Origin: DATFMP01 sp035266845
Lineage (GTDB): Bacteria; SAR324; JACQKK01
Length of the DNA stretch: 13,927 bases
Assembly (NCBI GenBank): GCA_035266845.1
Contig: DATFMP010000092.1
Span: 1-13,927 of the forward strand
Reading direction: 5' to 3'
Below the pieces are notes generated by a model. The model saw only the letters and a list, made by a program, of their open reading frames with translations, made no database searches and had not been told where the DNA came from. This document shows positions 1-6,801 of the stretch, in pieces. How positions within the stretch are numbered: the stretch's first letter is position 1; each line of letters starts with the position of its first letter. The position numbers and the translations under genes were made by a program.

Positions 1-915
1 ATGAAGCGAACCCTGTGGTTAGTCTGCGCGGCCGTGCTGCTGGCGGCCGGCACCGCGGAGGCGCAGGTGGCGGCGCCGGAGCTTACGCCGGCCGCCCCGC
101 GCTACTACCGCGCAAACGACCTGGGCACCAACAGCGCCACCATCACCGCGGACAACCCGGCGGCCCTGCAATGGGGCGGGCCCTCGCGGGCAGCCTTCGG
201 CCTGATCAAGCTGGATACGCAACCCACCGGCGCTGCCGACCAGAAGTACAACGGCTACTTTGTGGGCTACCGCGGCGTGAACGACGGCTGGGCCTTCGGG
301 CTGGAGCACCTGGACGTGAAGCAGGACGCGAGCGGCAGCCTGCACGAGACGGAAAGCAGTGGGCACCTCTCTTACCAGATCCTGAAGGGGCTGGCCCTGG
401 GGGCCGGGCTGGACCGGGGCGTGGGGGATACCGGTGCGGGCGATACCAAAGTGCTGGACAAGACGCTGGGGCTCTCGGTGAACCTGGGCGAGACGTTCTA
501 TCTCGGCTATGCGGCTGGGCAGGACGATCTGGACGACAGCACCGGTGTTTCCGCCACCCGCAGCACCGCCATGATCGGCGTGGCGCTGCGGCTGAAGGGT
601 GCGTGGAACTGGCACATCGCCTACGACAAGCTGGCCAAGGGGGACTTCGACAACGGCGTGGGGGGGGGCTTCGACCTGACGACGTTCACCCTGCAGGTGG
701 GCCTGGGCAACCTGCTGCTGGGCGCACAGTCCGTGAAGCGCGACCCCAAGGGCGGAGGCAGCGAATTCAAGGCCACGGTAATCGACGTGGGCTGGGTGCC
801 GGAGAAGGGCCTCACCCTCTCCGGGCGCCTCTCCAACGGCGAAAACACCGCCGGCGGCGGCACCATCACCGAGAAGGACCGCATGCTGGCCGCCGTGGTC
901 GGCTACCAGTTCTAG
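1..915 (+). CDS. Predicted outer-membrane beta-barrel protein, family not recognised
   Basis: The 304-residue product starts with a typical Sec signal peptide (K2, R3, then a hydrophobic run to about residue 18) and a likely signal peptidase I site after A21 (AEA before Q22). The mature part is rich in Gly, Asp and alternating hydrophobic residues. It ends in VVGYQF, and a C-terminal Phe preceded by alternating hydrophobics is the usual BAM-recognised last beta-strand. A DNPAAL motif near residues 51-56 recalls the NPAAL/NPAGL segment near the N-terminus of FadL- and PorV-like barrels, but the protein is shorter than FadL and I cannot place it in a family. The ATG is the first base of the window, so its ribosome binding site is not visible; the complete signal peptide suggests the gene is intact. 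A strong hairpin follows the stop. Transport substrate and function are unknown. Confidence 0.8.
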   Translation: MKRTLWLVCAAVLLAAGTAEAQVAAPELTPAAPRYYRANDLGTNSATITADNPAALQWGGPSRAAFGLIKLDTQPTGAADQKYNGYFVGYRGVNDGWAFGLEHLDVKQDASGSLHETESSGHLSYQILKGLALGAGLDRGVGDTGAGDTKVLDKTLGLSVNLGETFYLGYAAGQDDLDDSTGVSATRSTAMIGVALRLKGAWNWHIAYDKLAKGDFDNGVGGGFDLTTFTLQVGLGNLLLGAQSVKRDPKGGGSEFKATVIDVGWVPEKGLTLSGRLSNGENTAGGGTITEKDRMLAAVVGYQF

Positions 916-933
916 CGTATGCCCCGCAGATCA

Positions 934-962
934 CCCTGGGCCGCCCTTGCGGCGGTCCAGGG
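934..962 (+). terminator. Hairpin after the first gene, probable terminator
   Basis: Nineteen bases after the stop codon, a stem of 12 pairs forms: CCCTGG with CCAGGG, one G-U pair, and CCGCC with GGCGG, around the 5-base loop CTTGC. No T-run follows (GGGCAGG comes next), so it is not a canonical intrinsic terminator, although position and stability fit a transcript end or 3'-protecting structure. Confidence 0.5.
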
Positions 963-1022
963 GGGCAGGCCTCCAACTCACCGCCGTGCAGTCATTAGTC
1001 TCGGGCAGTTGCTGTATCGAGC

Positions 1023-1039
1023 CGGACGGATGCCGTCCG
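1023..1039 (-). terminator. Hairpin downstream of tRNA-Pro, possible terminator
   Basis: CGGACGG and CCGTCCG form a perfect 7-bp stem around a 3-base loop. On the minus strand this lies 29 bases beyond the tRNA 3' end. It is not followed by a T-run. It could terminate or protect the tRNA precursor; a chance GC-rich palindrome is the alternative. Confidence 0.35.
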
Positions 1040-1068
1040 ACGGGCGGGATTGCTGCGGATACGGCGAA

Positions 1069-1142
<74 letters not shown>

Positions 1143-1168
1143 AGGTCGTTCTGCACTGGCAATCACAA

Positions 1169-1198
1169 AGCCTAGAGGAAACGCGGCGCCACTTGCAA
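1169..1198 (-). promoter_or_regulatory. Candidate promoter for tRNA-Pro
   Basis: On the minus strand a TTGCAA -35-like hexamer (1193-1198) and a TAGGCT -10-like hexamer (1169-1174) are 18 bp apart, ending 27 bp before the tRNA 5' end. The -10 matches consensus weakly. Placement just ahead of a stable RNA gene is the main support. Confidence 0.35.
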
Positions 1199-1212
1199 GC
1201 GATTTCGCGCGT

Positions 1213-1227
1213 GGGCCGAGCAGGCCC
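1213..1227 (-). terminator. Short hairpin just after mnmH
   Basis: GGGCC and GGCCC pair around GAGCA three bases beyond the mnmH stop codon. The stem is only 5 bp and has no T-run. It may mark the end of the recA-mnmH transcript before the tRNA promoter, but it is weak evidence on its own. Confidence 0.25.
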
Positions 1228-1230
1228 TCC

Positions 1231-2316
1231 TCAGCCTGCGTCGCGGCCGGCGGTCTGCCGGGCGGATGCGGAGGCAGCGGCCCCGCCGTCCGCCTGTTGC
1301 GCCGCGAAGGCCTCCAGGGCCGCCGCCGTGGCGTCCAGGTCTTCGCTGTCCACAGTGAGGTCGTAGCGGTAGTTGCGCATGGAGTGAGCGTAGCGGTGAT
1401 CGTAGTAGTCCACCAGCAACTGCCGCACCACGGGCGCATAGTCCCCGGCGCGCACCGCGGCGATCATCTCCTCCACACGCTCGTGGCCCAGTGGCATGGT
1501 CAGCGAGCGCAGGGCCGCTTCGCATTGGGCCTTGGTGGCATCGCCCGGCTGGCCATACTCCGCCACGATCCGTGCCGTGCGGGTCTCCAGCGATGCGGTG
1601 ACAAGCACGCAGGGGGAGCGCTGCATGGCGTGTCGCAGGGCATCGGGCATGGTCACGTCACCAATCTTGCGGCTCTCGCCCTCCACCCACACGGGCCGGG
1701 TATAGTCCAGGCGGTGCAGAGCCGCCACCAGCTCCGCATCGAACTGCTGCTGGGTGCGGGGCTGCAGGTTGACCGCGCCAAACACCGACGAGCGGTGCTG
1801 CGCGATGTCCTCCAGGTCCAGGCGGTTGGCCAGGCGCTGCAGGAGCAGGGTCTTGCCCACGCCGGTCTGGCCGTGGATCACGATGAGGTGAGGCGGCAGG
1901 TGGTGCTCCAGCACAAACAGCGCATAGTTGCGGAAGGCCTTGTAGCCGCCGGGGAGCTGCCGCACGCGATAGCCCAGCGAATTCAGCAGCCCCACCACTG
2001 CCGAGGAGCGCATCCCGCCCCGCGCGCAGTACACCAGCAGCGGGGCGGACTTGAAGGCCTCGAAGTTCTGCACGAACTCCCCGAGCTTGCCGCCCATGAA
2101 GTCCAGGCCCTTGTGGATCGCCTGCTCCTTGCCCAACAGCTTGTAGAGGGTGCCGATCTCCGCGCGCTCTTCATTGGAGAAGAGCGGGATGTTGACGGCC
2201 CCGGCGACGTGGCCTTTGGCGAATTCACCCGGCGAGCGCACGTCCACCACCGCCGCGGCCTCTTGCAGGGCGGCGCCGATGGCATCCAGCGCGGGGGTGG
2301 AGTCGTGCTGCGTCAT
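1231..2316 (-). CDS. mnmH: tRNA 2-selenouridine synthase MnmH (SelU)
   Basis: This 361-residue protein has the MnmH layout: an N-terminal rhodanese domain (about residues 10-130) and a C-terminal P-loop domain. The rhodanese active loop reads YCARGGMRS with the catalytic cysteine at position 97, the same number as in the E. coli enzyme as I recall it. The P-loop GQTGVGKT spans 149-156 and is followed by DLEDIAQHRSSVFG (167-180), a family signature. In the family, the enzyme converts 2-thiouridine at the wobble position of tRNA-Lys, -Glu and -Gln to 2-selenouridine through a geranylated intermediate, using selenophosphate made by SelD. No selD is in the window. The ATG at 2316 lies 37 bp after the recA stop with no evident terminator and only a weak ribosome binding site, so expression from the recA transcript is likely. 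It does not act on the neighbouring tRNA-Pro(CGG). Confidence 0.95.
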   Translation of the reverse strand: MTQHDSTPALDAIGAALQEAAAVVDVRSPGEFAKGHVAGAVNIPLFSNEERAEIGTLYKLLGKEQAIHKGLDFMGGKLGEFVQNFEAFKSAPLLVYCARGGMRSSAVVGLLNSLGYRVRQLPGGYKAFRNYALFVLEHHLPPHLIVIHGQTGVGKTLLLQRLANRLDLEDIAQHRSSVFGAVNLQPRTQQQFDAELVAALHRLDYTRPVWVEGESRKIGDVTMPDALRHAMQRSPCVLVTASLETRTARIVAEYGQPGDATKAQCEAALRSLTMPLGHERVEEMIAAVRAGDYAPVVRQLLVDYYDHRYAHSMRNYRYDLTVDSEDLDATAAALEAFAAQQADGGAAASASARQTAGRDAG

Positions 2317-2353
2317 CCGTAGGCAGGTGAGGTTACGCCGGGCACGGGCTGCA

Positions 2354-3445
2354 TCAGCCCTGGCCGGCTTTCACGGCCAGCTTGACCGGCTTGTCCTCGC
2401 CCTTCTCGGCACCCTTGTCCGGGCTCTCCCGCCGGGCGGGGGTGACCGGAGGCACGGCATCCAGCCCGTACTTGGCGCGCACGAGGGCTTCGATGCGGTC
2501 GGCCAACTGGGGTTGCTCGGCCAGCAGCTTCTTCACATTCTCCCGACCCTGGCCGATGCGTTCGTTCTCGAAAGCGTACCATGTCCCGCTCTTCTGCACG
2601 ATGCCGTCAGTGGTGGCAATGTCGAGCAGGCTGCCCTCGCGGGAAATGCCGCCGGCGTGCATGATGTCGAACTCCACCTGCCGGAACGGCGGCGAGACCT
2701 TGTTCTTGACCACCTTCACGCGGGCCCGGGAGCCGATCACCGCCTCGCCATCCTTGATGGGGCTGATGCGCCGCACGTCCAGCCGGATGGTGGAGTAGAA
2801 CTTGAGCGCCTGGCCGCCGGTGGTGGTCTCCGGGCTGCCGAACATCACGCCCACCTTCATGCGCAACTGGTTGATGAACATCACGATGGTCTTGGACTTG
2901 GAGATCACCGCCGTGAGCTTGCGCAGGGCTTGGGACATCAGGCGGGCCTGCATGGCCATGTGGGCATCGCCCATGTCGCCTTCCAGCTCGCTCTTGGGCA
3001 CCAGTGCCGCCACGGAGTCCACCACCACGATATCCACCGCGCCGCTGCGCACGAGGATCTCCACGATCTCCAGCGCCTGCTCGCCCCAATCCGGCTGCGA
3101 AACCAGCAACTCTTCCGCGTTCACGCCGATCAACTGCGCATAGCGCAGGTCCAGGGCGTGCTCCACGTCGATAAACGCGGCGATCCCCCCGCGCTTCTGC
3201 ACCTCGGCCACGGCATGCAGGGCCAGCGTCGTCTTGCCGGAGGCTTCCGGGCCGTAGATCTCCGTGATGCGCCCGATGGGAAAGCCGCCCACGCCCAGGG
3301 CGATGTCCAGCCCGATGTCGCCGCTGGGCACCACGGGGATGCGCTCCACGGCGCCTTCGCCGATGCGCATGATGGCGCCCTTGCCATAGGCCCGCTCCAC
3401 CTGGGCGACGGCCAGTTCCACCGCCTTCGACTTGTCCTGTTCCAT
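2354..3445 (-). CDS. recA: Recombinase RecA
   Basis: A full-length 363-residue RecA, which forms ATP-dependent filaments on single-stranded DNA for homologous recombination and stimulates LexA self-cleavage. Walker A is GPEASGKT (65-72). The Walker B strand is VVVDS with D143. The conserved loop-2 region runs from NQLRMKVG (192-199) through GSPETTTGG (203-211). The C-terminal domain has the common WYAFENERIGQGREN segment (289-303) and a charged tail rich in Lys and Glu. The reading frame stays open far upstream, but the ATG at 3445 is chosen because it gives the normal RecA N-terminus (MEQDKSKAVELA) and has an AGGAG box (3451-3455) five bases before it. No recX follows; mnmH does instead. A candidate promoter with an overlapping dyad lies about 60-90 bp upstream. 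Confidence 0.98.
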   Translation of the reverse strand: MEQDKSKAVELAVAQVERAYGKGAIMRIGEGAVERIPVVPSGDIGLDIALGVGGFPIGRITEIYGPEASGKTTLALHAVAEVQKRGGIAAFIDVEHALDLRYAQLIGVNAEELLVSQPDWGEQALEIVEILVRSGAVDIVVVDSVAALVPKSELEGDMGDAHMAMQARLMSQALRKLTAVISKSKTIVMFINQLRMKVGVMFGSPETTTGGQALKFYSTIRLDVRRISPIKDGEAVIGSRARVKVVKNKVSPPFRQVEFDIMHAGGISREGSLLDIATTDGIVQKSGTWYAFENERIGQGRENVKKLLAEQPQLADRIEALVRAKYGLDAVPPVTPARRESPDKGAEKGEDKPVKLAVKAGQG

Positions 3446-3501
3446 GGCTGCTCCTAGCTGCGAGTTGGGGCCCTTCCGTGGGGTCGCTGCCCATCGGCTG
3501 G

Positions 3502-3536
3502 ACCCTATCCGACTGACCGGCGCTTGCCAACCGGTC
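3502..3536 (-). promoter_or_regulatory. Candidate recA promoter with overlapping dyad
   Basis: On the minus strand TTGGCA (3525-3530) and TAGGGT (3502-3507) are 17 bp apart and would give a leader of about 50 nt. A perfect inverted repeat, GACCGG-N10-CCGGTC (3515-3536), is centred on the -35 hexamer, the position expected for a repressor operator. The -35 matches five of six consensus bases and the -10 only three. A LexA role is inference. Confidence 0.35.
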
Positions 3537-3638
3537 CCTTCCTCGGCCGGCAGGGTGTCTTCCATCGCTGCAGGTATTTCTGTCATCATCGGCTTGCACT
3601 CTCGCAGACAACAAAAATTACCAGCATAAAACGAGTGG

Positions 3639-3667
3639 GTTGTACCGCGTGAGGACCCTATCAGCAA
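3639..3667 (-). promoter_or_regulatory. Alternative distal recA promoter candidate
   Basis: On the minus strand TTGCTG (3662-3667) and TACAAC (3639-3644) are separated by 17 bp within the A+T-richer stretch. Each matches consensus only partly (three and four of six). Use of this site would leave a leader of roughly 190 nt containing the 3515-3536 dyad as a possible RNA hairpin. Confidence 0.25.
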
Positions 3668-3985
3668 GTTGTAGAGGAATGCAAGCAAAGAAAAATAGGT
3701 CGATGGGGAATGTCCGCCTTGGGGAGCGCTTGACGTGCTTCCTGGCCAATCGCCGCTGGAGCTTGGCGGGAAGGCGGAAGATGGGGGGGACTGTCCGAAA
3801 AAGTGCCTATAACCGGGGCTGGCGGGCGATGGGCGCGGAAAAATGAATGGCAATCCAGCCCACATTGGGGTAGAGGATTCACCGGATCGTTCGGGGTCAG
3901 GGGCGGGTGGCTCCGGTCGAGGCAGCAACCTGGTGCCGGTTGCCGCCGCACCCGCCGCGCCACCACCACCGATGCGCAAGAAATC

Positions 3986-5233
3986 ATGACCGTAGCCCGC
4001 GTCGCCTCAATGCACACGTCTGCCCGCCGGGAGGACCGGCTGGAGCGCATGACGCCCTCGGCCATCCGGGAGGTGCACGACTTGGCCGTGCAACTGCGCG
4101 CGGCGCACCCGGAGCGCAGCGTCATCCCGCTGCACTTCGGCGAGGGCGACCTCGGCACGCCCGAGTTCATCGTGGAGGCAGGCGTGGCCGCCCTGCGTGG
4201 TGGCGCGGTGTTCTACGAGAGCAACGCGGGCCGGCCGGATCTGACAGCCGCGCTGGCCGGGCACTTCAACGCGCGCCTGGGCCTGCAGCTGGAACCGGGG
4301 CACTTCGTCGTGACCTGCGGCGGGGTGCAGGCGATCCTGCTCACCATGCTCGGTCTGGTGGCGCCCGGCGATGACGTGATCAACATCACGCCCGCCTGGC
4401 CCAACTTCCGCGAAGCCGCCGTGATCGCCGGGGCGCACGTGCACGAGCTGCCCCTGCGCTTCGACGCTCAGGCCGGGGCCTTTCACCTGGATCTGGGTGA
4501 GCTGGAGCGGCTGGGCGCCAGCCTGGAGCGGCTGCGGCTGGTGGTGGTCAACACGCCCTCCAATCCGACGGGCTATGTGGCCTCGGCGGAGGAGCAGGCC
4601 GCACTGCTGGCCTTCTGCCGGCGCCACGAGGCGCTGCTGCTGGCGGACGAAATGTACGAGCGCATCGTGTTCAGCGAGCCGCCGCCGCCCTCGTTCCTGC
4701 AACTGGCCGGTCCGCGCGACCGGCTGGTGGTGATCAACGGCTTTTCGAAGACCTACGCCATGACGGGCTGGCGCCTGGGATTCCTCATCGCGGAGCCGAC
4801 GCTGGCTGCGCGGCTGGCGCAAATGCAGGAGTTCGTCACCTCCTGCGCCCCGGCCATGGCCCAGGTGGCTGCGCTGACCGCGCTGCGCGACGGGGAAGGC
4901 TACGTGGCAGAGAGCCATGCCCGCTACCGGCAGTTGCGCGACCTCACGCTGGAGCGGCTGCGGCGCATTCCGGGCATCATCGCGGCCCGGCCGGACGGGG
5001 CCTTCTACGCGTTCTTCCGCGCACCGGGCACGGAGGACAGCTTGGCATTCTGCAAGGCGCTGCTGCGGGAAACCGGCGTGGCGCTGGCCCCGGGCCGTGC
5101 ATTCGGGGCCGGTGGAGAAGGCTGGGTGCGGTTGTGCTTTGCCAAGGAACCGGCGCTGCTGGACGATGCGCTGGGCCGCCTGGAGCGGCATGTTGCCGCA
5201 TATGGGCACTTGGCTTACGATGAAGGTCCCTAG
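3986..5233 (+). CDS. PLP-dependent class I/II aminotransferase
   Basis: The 415-residue product is a fold-type I aspartate-aminotransferase-superfamily enzyme. NTPSNPTG lies at 189-196. DEMYERIVF follows with the cofactor-ring aspartate at D221. NGFSKTYAMTGWRLGF (251-266) carries the Schiff-base lysine K255. WVRLCF has R382, the usual substrate-carboxylate arginine. The N-terminal region MTPSAIREVHDLA (22-34) is also typical. The true substrate, such as aspartate, alanine or an aromatic amino acid, cannot be read from the sequence. The start at 3986 is chosen because it leaves a normal short N-terminal arm; its ribosome binding site is weak, and the ATG at 4010 is an in-frame alternative. The frame stays open upstream to 3803, but that part looks non-coding. 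A PilZ-domain gene follows after 23 bp and is probably co-transcribed. Confidence 0.92.
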   Translation: MTVARVASMHTSARREDRLERMTPSAIREVHDLAVQLRAAHPERSVIPLHFGEGDLGTPEFIVEAGVAALRGGAVFYESNAGRPDLTAALAGHFNARLGLQLEPGHFVVTCGGVQAILLTMLGLVAPGDDVINITPAWPNFREAAVIAGAHVHELPLRFDAQAGAFHLDLGELERLGASLERLRLVVVNTPSNPTGYVASAEEQAALLAFCRRHEALLLADEMYERIVFSEPPPPSFLQLAGPRDRLVVINGFSKTYAMTGWRLGFLIAEPTLAARLAQMQEFVTSCAPAMAQVAALTALRDGEGYVAESHARYRQLRDLTLERLRRIPGIIAARPDGAFYAFFRAPGTEDSLAFCKALLRETGVALAPGRAFGAGGEGWVRLCFAKEPALLDDALGRLERHVAAYGHLAYDEGP

Positions 5234-5256
5234 GGGGGCCGAGTCAGGGAGGCACC

Positions 5257-5577
5257 ATGCAAGGGGGAGAGGACGTTCAAGAGGCCCGGCGCGAGGAACG
5301 CGTGCCGATCGATGTGGAAATTCGCTTCCGCTATCCCGAGGTCTTCAAGGGAAAGATGCGCGATTTCTGCACCGGGGGCCTGGGAGCTGAAATTCCTGTC
5401 TCCGTGGATATAGACAGTCCGGTGGAGGTGGAGATCTTCGAGGGACGGCTCCTGGCCAGCGGCCACGTGCGCTGGGTGACCATGGAGGAGGACTCGGTGC
5501 GCGTGGGCATCCAGTTCCGCGAAGGCGACCGCGAGATCATCCGCCAGGTCAAGGAATGGAAGGGCCGCATCACCTGA
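5257..5577 (+). CDS. Single-domain PilZ protein, variant motif
   Basis: A 106-residue cytoplasmic protein that is essentially one PilZ domain, the family that binds cyclic di-GMP. The RxxxR arm is R11-R15 (RREER). The second motif, normally D/N-x-S-x-x-G, reads D36-F-C38-T-G-G41, with Cys in place of Ser. Beta-strand-like segments and SGHVRWV further on fit the barrel. Both arginines are retained, so nucleotide binding remains plausible, but the substitution makes affinity uncertain. The ATG follows an AGGGAGG box at four bases, a strong start. It lies 23 bp after the aminotransferase stop, probably in the same transcript, although no functional link between the two is evident. Its effector partner is unknown. 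Confidence 0.85.
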   Translation: MQGGEDVQEARREERVPIDVEIRFRYPEVFKGKMRDFCTGGLGAEIPVSVDIDSPVEVEIFEGRLLASGHVRWVTMEEDSVRVGIQFREGDREIIRQVKEWKGRIT

Positions 5578-5906
5578 CCGCAATTGCCCATAACCACCCG
5601 TTGACCGTCTCCAGCGCCCGCTCTGATCCCCACAGCGCGCGAACCTGGGCGCGGAGGTAAGCCTCCAGGAGCAAGCCGGCTTCTCCCGTTACAACCTAGT
5701 AGAGCGACAAGGCTTGGTTTTTCAGATGAGATCGAGGCCCAAGGGGGCGCGGCCCCATTGGAACCTCCGCCAGAGAGCAAGCCCCCTGGACCCCGTTCGT
5801 ATACGGGTGTAGGGGCCCGTGGCCCCTACCAAAGGGAGGAGGTGCGGAGGGGGAAGGGCAGCGCCCCTCTCCTCCGCAAACCCGAAATTTAATGCCTGAC
5901 GGAGCA
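5578..5906. other. Convergent intergenic region with palindromes
   Basis: No coding potential was seen in these 329 bp between two converging genes. The left part has one small hairpin, GGAGG-TAAG-CCTCC at 5653-5666. The right part, from 5738, is a dense palindrome cluster described separately. Transcript ends for both neighbours probably lie here. Confidence 0.6.
5738..5877. repeat. Cluster of five GC-rich palindromes (REP-like)
   Basis: Five consecutive stem-loops occupy 140 bp. The first is GGGGC-GCG-GCCCC (5744-5756), extendable past one mismatch. The second is a decayed palindrome with CCAG and CTGG ends and CAAG loop (5770-5789). The third is CCCGT-N6-ACGGG (5792-5807). The fourth is a perfect 9-bp stem, GTAGGGGCC with GGCCCCTAC around CGT (5809-5829). 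The fifth is GCGGAGG with CCTCCGC (5844-5877) enclosing GGGC-AGC-GCCC. Several stems share the form of short G-runs facing C-runs, as in repetitive extragenic palindromes. None has a T-run. Whether copies exist elsewhere in the genome cannot be seen here. Confidence 0.5.
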
Positions 5907-6653
5907 CTAGGGCTGCTGGGCCAGGGCGGCGTCGCGCTCGGTGTTGAAGCGCACCCACTCGTCCGCCTTGTCCTCCGCCGTGAGCGGCTCGGCCTGCGGA
6001 ATCTCGCCCGGGCGGATGATCACCTTCTGGTCCTGGGACACCAGCAGCAGCCACTCGTCGCGGGAGATCTCCTGGGGCGGGGCCACCTCGCGCGGCCCCG
6101 GTATCTCCACGGGGGCCTGCTGGGCCTTGGGCGGGGGCTGGGCCGCCACCGTGCCCTTGATCACCAGGGCGCGCGTCTCGTCGGTCTTCTTCTCGTAGTC
6201 CACGCCGAACTGCGTACCCTTCACCCCAATCACGGCGGTGGCCGTATGCACCTGGAAGTGCTCGGCCTGCAAGTTCTTCAATGGCCTCAGCACACCACCC
6301 CAGAAGCGGCCCAGCAACAGGTTGAAGCGCGCGCGGATGCCTTTGCCCCGATCGTCCTGCAATTCGGGCAGTTCCACCTCGGAGGCTTGGCCGATGCGGA
6401 ACACGCGCTTTTCGCTGATGGTGATCTCCACACGCCCGCCAAAGCCCGTGCGGATGGTATCCCCCGCGTAGACCTTGTCGTGCAGGTGCAGCACGACAAA
6501 CTTGTCGCTGCCCTTGCGCTTCACCTCTACGGGCCGCACGACGTAGGTGACCTCCGCGGCGGAGGCCAGGGTGGGCAGCAGGCACAGAAGCACCACCGCG
6601 AGCACCGGCAGGCAGCGGCGGGCCAGGGTGCGCAATCGGACCGTCATGGGCAT
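5907..6653 (-). CDS. Secreted FecR-domain protein
   Basis: The 248-residue product begins with a basic region and a hydrophobic signal core (about 13-30), with likely cleavage after ASA at residue 32. A FecR-type beta domain follows at about 64-170: GDTIRTGFGGRVEI (64-77), FRIGQASEVEL (85-95) and TATAVIGVKGTQFGVDY (137-153), which matches the usual TPTAVAGVRGT-type strand. The remainder is a Pro-rich linker and a charged C-terminal region. There is no inner-membrane anchor after the signal and no sigma factor or TonB receptor nearby. It is therefore more likely a periplasmic or surface FecR-domain protein than a classical FecI/FecR sigma regulator. The ATG at 6653 is chosen; a second ATG at 6647 is equally possible, and an upstream TTG at 6695 lacks any ribosome binding site. 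Its binding partner is unknown. Confidence 0.8.
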   Translation of the reverse strand: MPMTVRLRTLARRCLPVLAVVLLCLLPTLASAAEVTYVVRPVEVKRKGSDKFVVLHLHDKVYAGDTIRTGFGGRVEITISEKRVFRIGQASEVELPELQDDRGKGIRARFNLLLGRFWGGVLRPLKNLQAEHFQVHTATAVIGVKGTQFGVDYEKKTDETRALVIKGTVAAQPPPKAQQAPVEIPGPREVAPPQEISRDEWLLLVSQDQKVIIRPGEIPQAEPLTAEDKADEWVRFNTERDAALAQQP

Positions 6654-6752
6654 CGGGGGTTGAGCGGCTGAGCCGGGGCGTTGCGGCGCGCGCAAGGCCG
6701 TGATGACAGGCCATCGTAGCCCGATCGCCCGCGGAAGTCACTTGGGTTGGCG

Positions 6753-6787
6753 CGTGCCGCGGCACGATCTGCGCCCCGCCGCGGCGG
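6753..6787. repeat. Two perfect palindromes 22 bp apart
   Basis: CGTGCCGCGGCACG (6753-6766, 14 bp) and CCGCCGCGGCGG (6776-6787, 12 bp) are perfect palindromes with centres 22 bp apart, about two helical turns. They lie just beyond the uracil-DNA glycosylase stop and about 100-135 bp upstream of the FecR gene start. They could be an operator pair or hairpins; chance in GC-rich DNA is possible. Confidence 0.35.
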
Positions 6788-6801
6788 ATTTCGCATCGTC
6801 C

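Larger units (their letters stand above)
3446..3985. other. Divergent non-coding region between recA and the aminotransferase
   Basis: These 540 bp hold no convincing gene; the open frames crossing them are extensions or shadows. The part at about 3590-3710 is clearly richer in A and T than its surroundings, as expected for a promoter zone. Two recA promoter candidates are listed separately. For the aminotransferase, a TATAAC hexamer at 3808-3813 is the best -10 candidate, but no good -35 accompanies it. I found no canonical E. coli-type SOS box (CTG-N10-CAG). Confidence 0.6.

Noticed and set aside
2150..3457. A 435-codon plus-strand frame opposite recA
   Set aside because: Antisense to recA and rich in His, Leu and Gly; an artefact of GC-rich codon usage.
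3446..3979. A 178-residue N-terminal extension of RecA in the same open frame
   Set aside because: RecA is complete from the ATG at 3445, which has a good AGGAG box. The upstream part is compositionally unlike coding sequence and contains the A+T-richer promoter zone.
3803..3985. A 61-residue N-terminal extension of the aminotransferase
   Set aside because: The extra residues have no family similarity and low-quality coding composition, and the family N-terminus begins near the ATG at 3986.
5744..5877. A CRISPR array
   Set aside because: The stems differ in sequence and spacing, with no constant direct repeat or uniform spacers.
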